From the NCBI GenBank assembly GCA_030015575.1, contig CM057340.1, positions 756,159,632 to 756,223,631 of the forward strand: a stretch of DNA of 64,000 nucleotides. The letters are read 5' to 3'. A model generated the notes under the pieces. The model was not told the origin of the DNA. It did not search any database and saw only the letters and a list, made by a program, of their open reading frames with translations. The first letter of the stretch is position 1; every line of letters starts with the position of its first letter. The translations under genes were made by a program, and so were the position numbers. Shown here piece after piece: positions 21,500-32,515 of this stretch. This DNA comes from Agapanthus africanus (taxonomy: Eukaryota > Streptophyta > Magnoliopsida > Asparagales > Amaryllidaceae).

Positions 21500-24400
21500 A
21501 TGGCTTCTACTTGTGCGAAATGCTCCAACTGCTCGGACTGCAATTGCAACCAACGCTCTGCCTCGCCAGGAGGTATAGCCTACGGACCCCAAGCTGCTTC
21601 GCTATTCGCAATGCCCGTGGAACAAGTCACTCGAGCCACCACAGGATTGTTTTTTGGGTCCATGCTCCCACCAACAAGCTTCACCGCTCCGGTGCTGACA
21701 AAGGAGGCTCCCAAGAAGTCGGTCTTTGATCGTCTTACCCCTGCCACGGCCCCTCTCAACGGGTCGCCCAACGCCAGCGCCTCGGTCTTCTCTAGATTGG
21801 GCCAGAACTCCTGTGGACCCGCAATGGGGCCTGCAATCCCAGAGAAGGCTGCTTCTAAGAAAGTGACCGGTCCTGCTCCTGAAGTCGTCAAGGCGGCTTC
21901 CCCTGACAAAAAGTCGGTCTTTACAAGATTGACGGCTCCAGCTCCCGCTCCTGCTACCTAAAGGACATCGGTCTTTGACAGGCTAACACCAACAGCGACC
22001 CCCCACCTATACAGAGGGCAAGACGAGGCTATCGCCCTCACCAGGCCGGTTCCATCAGCACGACGCGCTCGACGTCGTTACTGGCGCCGAATGAGGAAGG
22101 CTGGGGGCAACTCTCCCTCTGGGCTAACTCCACCAGCCCCGATGGCAGAAGTTAATGCTGCTGTTCCGACCGGGAACAGCTTTGAGATGCTAAATAAGGT
22201 GCGTAGGAATTCTCCTACCGCGGTGCTAAAGAGGTCTCCCCCTCCGCTGAAAAAGGCTGTAGAAGTAAAAACAGAACAGCCCCAATCTCCTCGACAGCTG
22301 TCCTCCCGAATCTATAAAGTCTGGCGGCAGGCCCGAGACTCGATGATCGATCCAAACTTCTCCCGCCAGCACAAGAAGCTGAAAATCCAACAGGAAGCCA
22401 GTCACCAGGCGAAGCCACGAAAAGCTGTCTGGGTGCCCACCTCAACGGCCCCTTCAACTTCCACTGCTCATAAAAAAAGGAGGCCGGAGAAGATCCCCGG
22501 GCCTGCGACGAGAGCTAAAAGCGCTGAACCCAGACACCCTAAGGCTGGGGGCAGGATGGTCCATACCGTATACATGGCGTCAGGAAAGGAAGACAGCCGT
22601 GCGTCTACAGGCCATAGACCGCTTACACGGTCAGTAACCAAAGCTCAGGAGCAACAGCAAAAGCTCCAGGAAATGATGATTGCAATGGCCGCGCTTACTG
22701 GGCCGAAAGAAAGCCCCGAGGCTTCCTCGGATCAGCAACAAGAACAGGAAACCGACGCCGAGTTCCTCCGGAGGATGTTGGAAAAGAAAGATAAAGAGGC
22801 TGCGGAACAAGCGGCCAATATAAAGAAGATAGCCCACTTATTCCAGGATATGGTGGGAATGATGATCCAACAAGACCCACCCGCTGAGGATCCCCGATCG
22901 TCCTTGAAGACGACAGGGGAGAAACGTCAAATCCACCACCGGCTCTCTCAACGGCCAAGGAGGAGACAATCTCTAAGGCTGACTTGGACGACTATATAGC
23001 CCAGCAAATTCGGGTTCATCATGCGACTGAGGCAGCTGGTCAAGTCGTAAAAACGGGGCGGCCGTATCCAAGCTGGTACGACCAAATCAAATACCCGCAG
23101 GGTTATACAATACCAAAATTTCACGTATATAAGGGAACCGGCAATCCCCATCAACATGTTGCCTAGTTCAGGGCCCTTTGCGGTAACACCGGCGGTGATG
23201 ATAAACTGTTGCTTCGCCAGTTCATGGGCAGCTTATCAGAAACAACGTTCGAATGGTTTTCAGAACTCCCAAACGATTCTATCAAGACGTTCGCTGAAAT
23301 GGAGTTGCTATTCACTCAGCGATTCGCAAGCGCCAGCGAACGCACTCCAATAACGGCATTGATTAATGCCAGGGTAAAACCAAGCGAAACGTGGGTCCAG
23401 TATGCTATACGCTGGCGAAATTTGTGGTCGAAATGCGAGCAACGCATTGAGGAAGCGCCCGCGGTGGGCATGTTCGTGGGAACCCTAGACCCTCACGCAA
23501 CTATCTCCCAGTTTATGATGTTCTTTAAGCCAACCACATTCCAGGCTCTAATCGACAAGTTGGCCCAGATGGACCAGATGGGTCATAGGCCGTCTCCCCC
23601 GAAGCCAGAACCTCGGAATGACAAGGGTAAAGGAAAGGCAACCTTCGTCGCGAATGCCCAGCAGCAACCCAATGCCCTAAAGCTGGCGGATCAATTGGAA
23701 GAAAGACGCCGGTATTATAACGAGAAGATGAAGCGCCCCTACTCGTTCCCGCGGGATAAGACGAAAAGGTTATTCGAGTTGGCAGTACGTAACAGACTTA
23801 TAAACCTGCCAAATCCAAGGCGACCGCCACAACCCACTGATGTGAATAACCCCAACTATTGCCCCTACCATCAAACGGTAAGCCATCCGATTGAGGATTG
23901 CTTCGTTTTTAAAGGATGGATTGAAGATCAATACCTCCAGAGGAAGTTTGCGCTATCCGAAAAGTGGAAGGTGAACCCACCACAACCGCATATTCCTAAG
24001 AAAGAAGATACACCGGGGGCAACCTGTTCCTTTATTGAAGAAGCTCCATGGGAGGTCGTGCTGTCAACTAAAACCAAAAGAATGCTGAGGGACCTTCATG
24101 CGTGCCCGGCGGTCGAATGGAAGGACCCGCTTGAACCTCAAATTATCGAAGGGATGTTGAAGCCGCGCCCAACTACGAAGACTCATGGTGATGGCCCAAA
24201 TACTCACGCCCAACCGTCAAAATCTTCAAAGAAAAAGAAGAAGAAATCTAAGAAGCCCGTGAAGCCTGGAGACAAGCGCACGAACTTGCAGGAGCAAATC
24301 GACGCACTGGAAGAGTACAATCAAAAGGCGCGAACTCGTGTCACGCTGCAAGTTTTCCTCAACCACATCTTTCAAGAGGAAGATGATGGAGAGAGTTCGT

Positions 24401-25120
24401 CGGATGAATCCGAGGAATATGTGGCGAGTTGTCATGATTTCCCACTCGGAAGATGAAAGAACTCCTGGCACTGAAAAACTGGGGGCACGACCTGAGCCAG
24501 AACTTGTATGGCCAACAGATGAAATGATCGACGCCTTTCTAGACGAGATTCGTTTGAAGAGTAAAGCCGATCAGGAGCGTAAGATGGCTGCATCGGAAGG
24601 AGCCAAGCGCAGGCGACTAAACGAAAGAGTTGAAGTACTCCCGCCAGATCGAAAGGCATCCGAGGCAGACAAAAAGATATTCAAGACGAGGAAAAGGTTT
24701 GCCAAAGCCATGTCAATGGGAATGAAGCTACCACCCTCGGAAGAAAACACGCTCAATGTGGCGGAGAGGCACCCTAATTATTGCGCATATCATCGGAAAA
24801 TTTCACACCCTACGGAGGAGTGCGACGCCTTTAAGATATGGTGGCAGGGATATGTTGTTCATCGGCAACATTTTAAGCGCATGAAACGCAAGATTCGTCG
24901 GGAACGAAGAAGTACTGCCGACGGGCACAACAGAACTACTGGCAACTGTTACATGGTTAACGCCGGAGAGTCACAAGTTCTCACCTTTGGGAGCGACTCT
25001 GATGAAGAAATGGCTCTGAGCCCTCTCTTTAAAGAATCCGTTTTAGGGAAAGAGGAAGAACCAGAGGCCTGCGAAAACATTCAGCTGCGCAATCGTACGC
25101 TCCCGGAAAAGAATCTCGGG
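21500..25120 (+). pseudogene. Element A gag region
   Basis: The likely gag start is the ATG at 21500 (MASTCAKCSNC), which lines up with 45028 in element B. The N-terminal part is Cys-rich and then carries repeats of the form SVF-x-RL (KKSVFDRLTP, ASVFSRLGQ, KKSVFTRLTA). A basic tract follows near 22050-22100. The capsid-like part is at about 23060-23580 and contains FAEMELLFTQRFAS, WVQYAIRWRNLWSKC and GTLDPHATISQFMMFF, typical of plant Tat gag. Two zinc knuckles follow (23860-23901 and 24782-24823) of form C-x2-H-x4-H-x4-C, then a Glu/Asp-rich tract with LTFGSDSDEE. Packaging of element RNA is the family role. Fossil with a few breaks. Confidence 0.85.
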
Positions 25121-25455
25121 CCCGCAAATAGAAAAGATAAGGAAAAGGAAAAGGTCACTGAGGATATCACTTTAGATGACCAAGTCATGAAAGAGCTGAC
25201 TACCAAGGACCCTCCCAGGAAGGGTAAGGTGGACTACAACATCCTAGCGCACCTAAGGAAGCTACCTTCTCAACTCAGCATTCTCGATGCCCTCCTATTA
25301 TCAAAAGAAGTGCGAGATTCACTAATTAAGGCGTTACAAGAACCCGAGCAATTCCAAGCCTTCCTCACCGCGGAAAGGATGAAGGATGAACTGGAAGAAG
25401 TGCATACGGCCGACATCGCTTTCGGTGACGAAGACCTCCTCCTCGGGACACGCGA

Positions 25456-25800
25456 CCACAATCGTCCCCTGTATGTCTCTGGATACTGCCATGATATCAA
25501 GATAGGCAAGATCCTGGTAGATAATGGATCCTCCGTCAATCTCCTTAACGTTCGAGTGTTAAAGGAAATCTGCATGAGTATGCAACACCTCGCTCGTGAC
25601 AAAATTACCATCTCTGGTTTCGACTCCCAATCGTCACGGACTCTCGGATCCGTGATACTAACATTACGCTTTGGACTACTCGTCACGGACATCAAATTCC
25701 ATGTCATTGACGCCAAGACCTGCTACAACGCCATGCTCGGTCGTCCTTGGTTAAATGAATACAACATCATCTCTTCTACACAGCATCAGTGTATGAAGTA
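25456..25800 (+). pseudogene. Element A protease domain
   Basis: The block KILVDNGSSVNLLNV holds the aspartic protease site in the D-N-G-S form seen in this lineage. ITISGFDSQSSRTLGSV, FHVIDAKTCYNAMLGRPWL and HQCMKYFKDG follow. It lies between two zinc-knuckle parts and before the long linker to RT. It would cut the polyprotein; the domain itself reads open here. Confidence 0.85.
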
Positions 25801-25929
25801 CTTCAAGGATGGCTTCGAATATACCGTAACAGGCGAGCTGAACCCATTCTCCGTGAACGAAGTACGCAAGTATGAAGATGCGAAGTACTTTTTGCCAGAC
25901 TTCGAGGATACAGAAAAGTGTCGCAAGCC

Positions 25930-27200
25930 GGAGAACAAAGCCGCCGTCACCGTCCCTGTTTTCGGGAGCGATACCGAAGAAGAAGAAGAGATAGTCTACG
26001 CTGGTCCGTCCCGGCGCAACAACCCGGGACCGTCCTCCCCCACGTTGGTCTTCGGAAGTGACTCGGAAGATGAGGTTAATGCCGTGTTCTCCAGTCGGCC
26101 GTCAATACAAGCATCCCCTGGAGATGATCAAGGTTTGCAAATCACCATGGTGCCGCAAGAACACTACAAGGATCTCGACACACTTTAAACTTACAATGTG
26201 CAAGACCTGCAGACATTTTACGTCCCTCCCAGGCAAAGGGGTGAGAAGGTAATCCTATTCTACCGATCCTCAGAGACGAAAGTAGAGAAAGAGATCTGGC
26301 AGGGCGCGGATTCTACACTCGACAGGCTCCAACCCATCCGGTTGCCTAGATATTACACAAGTGGACTAAAGAGGCTATTGAAGCGCCAAGGAGTACCCTT
26401 AAAACAGACTGTTCGACAAGCTCGGTTCTACAACAAGATTTGGAATGTCCCTGGGATTCAGCGCAAATTGCCCAACGGGAGAATGGAAACGCTTGGGCTT
26501 GGATATGTAAGATTCGAGAAACGGGAGCGAGCCTACGGCAGCTACGCCGTATATAACTTCGACAAGGAGGAAAAAGCCCTGTCCAGCAATGCCAACCCTT
26601 CATCAAAACTGGATCCCGCGAGTGAAGTGCCAAGTCCGTCATTTGAAGAACAAGTGGACAAGCTTATCAGGAAAGCAGGTCAAAAGGCTCGGGAAGACCA
26701 CAACCGCGAGATGGCCATCTACGAGAGGGCCAGGACGCAACGTCTGTTTCAACAGGCTGCAAAAGACAAAGATGCTCTTCCCTGTCAACCCGTTGTACAA
26801 AAGGCCCGACGCAGAGGCAGAAATAAATCAAGAAGCGAAAAGAAAAGCCGACAACAACGACGCAGGATTAGAGAGTCGTGTGATCGGGCATCGCGCGGTC
26901 CGGATTTGTCCCTCATGAAGAAGATGAGTCGAGCGTATTCCTTCCCTCGAGACAAGACGAAGAAGCTACTCGAGCTCGCTATAAAACATCAAATGATCGC
27001 ACTTCCGGAGTCTAAGCACCCTGAGCAAGTTAACGAGGTTTCTTATCCGGGCTATTGCTCTTATCACCGAGCCATAGGACACCCTATCGAAGACTGCTTC
27101 ACCTTCAAGAACTGGGTCGAAGACCAGTACCAACAAGGCAGATTCGCTTTATCCAGCAGCTGGAGGGTAACGCCGCCACAAAAGCACGAGCCCAAAGCCG
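25930..27200 (+). pseudogene. Element A protease-RT linker with an extra zinc knuckle
   Basis: After two acidic repeats (VPVFGSDTEEEEE and LVFGSDSEDE) comes a block shared with element B (about 26220-26560): QTFYVPP, LDRLQPIRLPRYYTSGLKRLL and RQARFYNKIWNVPG, with LGLGYVRFEKRER. I do not recognise it. Then come a gag-like module (KAREDHNREMAIYERARTQR), SYSFPRDKTKK-type residues, and a third C-x2-H-x4-H-x4-C knuckle at 27056-27097. Parts of this repeat gag sequence found before the protease, so the linker looks built from duplicated gag modules. B has the same order. Confidence 0.7.
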
Positions 27201-27479
27201 CAAAAGCAGAACCAGATCCACATCAATCTTGGAAGCGGATTCGCACCTGTTACACGATTACAATATTAAAAGAAGAGCCCGAGGACATAGATGAGCTCCC
27301 TTTGTGTTTCGAAAATAAGGACAATGAGGTAATCTCAGAATTCCCACCGGCTCCGAAAGAACTGGAAGATGGCATACATACTATTGCAGATAACCTCAAG
27401 AAGATTGAGTTGGGATCGGCAGACGATCCGCGACCGACATTCGTCAGTGAGCGGCTATCTGAAGAAAGGGTGGCTGCAT

Positions 27480-28230
27480 TAAAGGACGCGCTTCTACAGC
27501 ATAAAGATTGCTTCGCGTGGAACTATTCCGAGATGCCGGGATTAGATCCGGAGATTGCTGTGCATAAATTAGCAATATCCCCGGATATCAAGCCAGTCAA
27601 GCAGGCGCCGAGAAGGATGCGGCTCGAGCTTGAGATGAGCATCAACGCCGAAGTCAAGAAGCTGATCGATTCCGGATTTATCCAAGAAGTGCAATATCCT
27701 GACTGGATTGCCAACATCGTTCCTGTAATGAAGAAAAATGGGACAGTGCGCATATACGTGGATTTCAGGGATCTCAATAAAGCCTGCCCGAAGGACGATT
27801 TCCCAGTACCGGTAACCGAGCTAATAATAGATAATACGTCCACGCATGAGGTTTTCTCCTTCATGGACGGCTCATCAGGGTATAATCAAATAAAAATGCA
27901 TCCTGAAGACCAGAAACATACGGCTTTCCGGACCCCTTTGGGAATATTCTGCTACAAGGTTATGCCCTTTGGTCTAAAGAACGCCGGTGCTACCTATCAA
28001 AGGGCCATGACAAAGATCTTCGATGATCTCATACATGATATCGTCGAGTGCTATATTGATGACCTCGTGGTGAAGAGCATGTCATACGAAGAGCATTTAA
28101 AGCATCTGAAGACTGTATTTCAACGCCTTCGGCAATATAATTTGAAGATGAATCCCCTCAAATGCGCGTTCGGAATCTCCTCGGGTAAATTCCTGGGATT
28201 CATCATCCGACATCGAGGTATCGAAATAGA
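27480..28230 (+). pseudogene. Element A reverse transcriptase domain
   Basis: RT blocks appear in order: IQEVQYPDWIANIVPVMKKN, then VDFRDLNKACPKDDFPVP, then SFMDGSSGYNQIKMHPED, AFRTPLGIFCYKVMPFGLKN, and the YIDD catalytic box at 28052-28063. GISSGKFLGFIIRHRGIEID closes the domain. These are standard Ty3/Gypsy RT motifs with Tat-type residues. The domain reads through in one frame. Confidence 0.92.
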
Positions 28231-28289
28231 TCCATCTAAGATCAAGGCGATCATGGAAATGCCTCCGCCGAGAACCCTCAAACAGTTGC

Positions 28290-28870
28290 GGTCTCTCCAA
28301 GGGAAGCTCGCATACATCCGGCGGTTTATCGCCAATCTTTCAGGCAAGTGCCGTCCTTACAGCCACCTGATGAAGAAGGGAACTCCATTCGTTTGGGATC
28401 ATAAATGCCAAGGCGCACTAGACGAGATCAAGCAGTACCTGCAGAACCCTCCAGTGTTGGCTGCGCCGGTCAAGGGAAAGCCTCTCATTCTTTATACAAC
28501 TGCCCTAGAAGGTTAATTGGGCGCATTATGGGTGCAAGAGAATGACCAGGGAAAAGAAAGGGCACTCTACTACTTAAGTCGAGTTCTGCTGGGGGCAGAA
28601 AGCAATTACTCTCCCACTGAAAAACACTGCCTGGCGTTAATCTTTGCGATAACAAAACTCAGGCACTATGCATTGGCACATGAAGTCCGTCTCATATCAA
28701 GGGTGGATCCCCTAAAATATCTAATGTCAAAGGCCATATTGACAGGGAGACTCGCTAAATGGGCCCTGCTCCTGATGGAGTTTTCAATAACATATCAGCC
28801 TCTTAAGGCAGTGAAAGGTCAAGCCATCGCCGACTTCCTTGCTGAGCATCCAGTACCTGCCGGTTCTCCT
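28290..28870 (+). pseudogene. Element A first RNase H region
   Basis: Blocks TLKQLRSLQGKLAYIRRF, KGKPLILYTTALEG, ALYYLSRVLLGAESNYSPTE, LALIFAITKLRHY and GQAIADFLAEHP follow RT directly. In this lineage the first RNase H is often catalytically weak and a second one follows. This part carries at least one of the breaks of element A. Confidence 0.8.
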
Positions 28871-28909
28871 CTGAACTGCGATTTGCCGGACGAACATGCA
28901 TTTGATGCG

Positions 28910-29345
28910 ATCGGTGGCGGTGATACCCGATGGGAACTCTATTTTGATGGAGCATCTTCCATGAAGAAGCGCAAATAATGTACCCCCATAATCAAATCGG
29001 GAGTAGGCCTCATCTTCATAACTCCACAAGGAGAGATTATGCGCTTCGCCTTCTCCTTAACAGAGCCGAGGACGAATAACGAAGCCGAATACGAAGCTTT
29101 GATAGCGGGCCTCGAGATCGCCATTGACATGGGAATTGAAGACCTCCTTATATACGGGGACTCTCAACTGGTCATTAGTCAAGTAAATGGTGACTACCAA
29201 ACGTGCAAACCAGAGTTGGTGAAGTACGGCGAAAAGGTGAAACAACTGTTGACCCAAATTCCCTCCTATACTTTGGAAAGCATACCACGCGCGGAAAATA
29301 GCAAAGCGGACGCGTTAGCTAAGCTCGCCAAAGAATTGGCTGACG
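28910..29345 (+). pseudogene. Element A second (archaeal-like) RNase H
   Basis: The blocks WELYFDGASS, NNEAEYEALIAGLEIAIDMG, LLIYGDSQLVISQVNGDYQ and IPRAENSKADALAKLA match the extra RNase H of plant Tat elements. The acid residues in YFDGAS, NEAEYEAL, YGDSQ and NSKADALA stand where catalytic carboxylates lie in this fold. Its presence before integrase is the main lineage marker. Confidence 0.85.
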
Positions 29346-29599
29346 AGAACCTTGATGACGTTAAAATCATGGTACAAAGCCGTCAAGTGCTCGCCCCAGC
29401 AGAAATATCTCCGGAATCATACGAAGAAAAGAGAGCGACTGAGCAGACGACCCTACAGATAAAAGACCGTGAGAAGGCTGAGGACTGGAGGGAAGTCTTC
29501 ATAGACTACTTTAAGTCCCACCGAATGCCCGAAGAAGCGTCCTCAAGACATCAGCTCATGAAACGAGCTCCATCTTTCGCTTTCGTCAATGATACTCTG

Positions 29600-30736
29600 T
29601 ATAAGAGGTCGTTTGATTCTCTGTGGCTGAGATGTTTAGGACCTGACGAAGCAGAAAGAGTCGTTCAGGAAGTTCATGACGGAATCTGTGGTTCTCATCA
29701 AGCAGGCCCGAAGATGAAGTTAAAAATTAAACGGACGGGTTACTACTGGCCCACGATGATCCAGAACTGCCTCGAATATGCGAAGCAATGCGACTCATGC
29801 CAAATCCACGGGGATTTCATCCACCAGCGTCCGAATCCACTACATCCGACGGTGGTTAGCTGGCCATTCGAAATGTGGGGGACTGACATAGTCGGCCCCA
29901 TCGAACCAGCATCGTCCCGGGGGCATCGTTTCATCCTGGCGACAACTGATTACTTCTCCAAATGGGCAGAAGCAGTACCGCTGAGGGAAGTGAAGAAGGA
30001 GAATATCCTCCACTTCTTCAAGACGCACGTCATCTATCGGTTTGGAACTCCACAGCGGATTATCTCCGATAACGGGCCAGCCTACAGAAGCCATAAGATT
30101 AGCCGCTTCGCGCAGCAGTACAATATAGACTGGAGATATTCTTCAGTTTACAATCCACGAGCTAACGGTCTGGCCGAGGCCTTCAATAAGACCTTGACAA
30201 AGATCATAAAAAAGACGGTGTCCCGAAATAAGAAAGACTGGCACGATAGGCTGCTAGAGGCCCTTTGGGCCTATCGAACTACGTTTAAGACAGCCACGAA
30301 CACAACGCCGTACGCGTTGGTATTTAGGACGGAAGCAGTGCTCCCCCTCGAGATAGAGCTACCCTCTCTACGAGTGGCAGTCCACTATGAGCTGACGGAC
30401 GAAGAAAATGCTCACCTTCGGCTTGAGGAGCTTGATGCCCTCGATGAAACCCGGCTCATAGTGCAACAAAATCTGGAGGCCTACAAAGCAAAGATGACGC
30501 GCTCGTACGAAAGATTGACTAGGACGAGGACATTCCGCCAAGGAGAACTCGTACTGGTGGTCAAAAGACCTATGATCCCCAATCGTGCCAAGCGGGGAAA
30601 ATTTGAGCCAAACTATGAAGGCCCGTACATCATAGACAAGGTCTACCAGGGTGGAGCCTATCTACTCATGGACATGCACGGTGAAAGGCCTTTCAGGCCA
30701 ATAAACGGCCGCTTCCTAAAGAAATACTACGCTTAA
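29600..30736 (+). pseudogene. Element A integrase
   Basis: The zinc-binding part reads HDGICGSHQAG...CLEYAKQCDSCQIHG. The core has the catalytic acids in EMWGTDIVGP, RIISDNGPAY and NPRANGLAEAFNKT. The C-terminal part has FRQGELVLVVKRPM and FEPNYEGPYIIDKVYQGG and ends FLKKYYA. No chromodomain follows, as expected for Tat. The frame from 29039 to 30736 is open, covering much of the second RNase H and all of integrase. Element C keeps the same C-terminal part at about 92% identity by eye. Confidence 0.92.
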
Positions 30737-30836
30737 TGAGCCGCCGCCTAGGTCAATGATAGATGACGACGACTATGTCCGCTCGCTATCTTCCTAAACT
30801 CAGACCTTATAAGCAGTAGCCGGCCTTCCCTTGAAC

Positions 30837-30971
30837 GGACCGAAACGTCCTTAAACTAACGACGGACCGAAACGTTCTTAAACTAACGACGGACCGAAAC
30901 GTCCGTAAACTAACGACGGACCGAAACGTCCGTAAACTAACGACGGACCGAAACGTCCCTAAAACTACTAC
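30837..30971 (+). repeat. 27-bp tandem repeat, five copies (GGACCGAAACGTCC type)
   Basis: GGACCGAAACGTCC then TTAAACTAACGAC repeats five times right after integrase. It belongs to the GGAC...GTCC family. Element C has a shorter version at 63285-63345 on the minus strand. Confidence 0.9.
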
Positions 30972-31014
30972 CGCAGCATCCTTAGGCTGACAAAAAAAAT
31001 ATATAATAGTATAA

Positions 31015-31285
31015 AAAAAACGGTATGTCCATAAGAAAGAAGGGCACGGATGAAAACCCGAAAGGGCTCCGTGAGTAAAAATAGCAGGGCTACCGGCGAG
31101 TGTTCGTGAAAACCCGAAAGGGCACGACCTCGTAAAAAAAATAAGAAGAAGAAGAAGAGAAAAAAAGAAAAACGGTATGTCCACAAGCAAGAAGGGCATG
31201 GATGAAAACCCGAAAAGGCTCCGTGAGTAAAAACAGCAGGGCTACCGGCGAGTGTTTGTGAAAACCTGAAAGGGCGCAACCTCGT
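31015..31285 (+). repeat. Two about 151-bp repeats with CCC-GAAA-GGG stem-loops
   Basis: Each copy starts CGGTATGTCCA, holds two CCCGAAAGGG-like tracts and CCGTGAGTAAAAA, and ends near CGACCTCGT. CCC-GAAA-GGG would be a 3-bp stem with a GNRA-type loop. Element C has two matching copies at 62965-63230 on the minus strand. Confidence 0.8.
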
Positions 31286-31480
31286 TAAAGGACACTTGCG
31301 GGATCCTCACGACCTTGCAAGGAGAAACCACCCGCGTGAGATCCTTACGACTCACAAGGGAGCAACACACTTAGGGATCCCCACGATTCCTAAGGAGAAA
31401 ATACACTTGCGAGATCCTCACGACTCGTAAGGAGAATTCTCTTATGGGACCCTCACGGCTTATAAGATTTGAAAGTCTTA
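31283..31480 (+). repeat. Stem-loop array 1 of element A
   Basis: Five units. Pairs include CTTAGG with CCTAAG, CTTGCGAG with CTCGTAAG (one G-U), and CTTAT with ATAAG. Loops are close to ATCCTCACGA, and GGAGAAA often follows. Confidence 0.8.
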
Positions 31481-31639
31481 AGTCACAGAGACCTAAGCCT
31501 GTGCTTAAGCAAAATCCCCCATACCCTTCGACACTGCCCTACAAGCGGCTCATATTGACCCTTGTATACAATCCACGGGCGCGAATAAATATTTCCCCAG
31601 CAAAGTCCCACCCGTGACTAGGGATATGTCCATATGGTG

Positions 31640-31835
31640 AGCAACCCTTGTAGGTCCTCTCGACCTATAAGGAGAAAGCCCTCTTGTAGGATCCTTACGA
31701 CTTGCAGAGGAACATACACGTAGGAATCCTCACGATTCCTAAGGAGAAAATACACCTACGAGATCCTCACGACTTGTAGGGAGAAATACCTTCGTGAGAC
31801 CTTTACGGCTCATGAAGTCAAAAGCCATAGTCGAC
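31640..31835 (+). repeat. Stem-loop array 2 of element A
   Basis: Five more units: CTTGTAGGTC with GACCTATAAG, TAGGAATC with GATTCCTA, CCTACGAG with CTTGTAGG, and CTTCGTGAG with CTCATGAAG. Non-Watson-Crick positions are G-U in the plus-strand RNA. Confidence 0.8.
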
Positions 31836-31984
31836 GGGACCCTAACCCTGTTTGCTAAGCCATCTTTGTTCAACATCGACAGAGGCAGATGATGATTCGC
31901 TCCTGGCCATATCCCAGTTGTGGCGGTGCTGATGCCGAAATCTGTGTCTAATTTCAGGTTTATGGCGAAAAGCCAGTAGGCCGC

Positions 31985-32220
31985 ACGTGCATACGAGATA
32001 GCCGAAATGATGGGGCAACCTGCAATAAAAAGCAGCAGGTAAAAATGTATGCACGCAAAATAGCCGAAATGATGGGGCAACTCACAATAAAAAGCAGCGA
32101 GTAGAAAATAAATAAATAGCCGAAATGATTGGGCACCGCGAAAAATAGCCGAAATGATGGGGCAATCGCGACCTTCGTGATATAAAAGCTGAAATGATAG
32201 AGCATCGTGGAAAAAGAAAT
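31985..32220 (+). repeat. AGCCGAAATGAT boxes with hairpins, element A
   Basis: Five boxes close to AGCCGAAATGATTGGGCAA. Inverted repeats after them include CCTGC with GCAGG, a near-match CTCAC with GCGAG, and TCGCG with CGTGA. Corresponding blocks lie at 485-715 and 61985-62275. Confidence 0.8.
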
Positions 32221-32515
32221 AAAATATAAAAAAAAAGTTTCAATTTATGCCCTACAGGTGATGTTCCATCACACCCTGTATACAATCCAAGAGCATAAAC
32301 AAAAAGGGATCATACTTCTCCTCCAAATTTCATCATAAGAAGAAGCAAAATCTCGACGGGCCGCGAATGACTTAGAGATCATCTCAACACTCGTCTCGTA
32401 ACAACGGACACAACTCTAAGCTAAGCGGAACAGCGGCAACTCCAAGTTCCATGGCTCGGTGGTATACATATCGCCAACAGTCAAACCTCCATCCCGTGAA
32501 ATGCGGATACTATCA

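Noticed and set aside
22215-22457. Minus-strand open frames inside gag and pol of A and B
   Set aside because: They are shadows of the coding strand with no recognisable motif.
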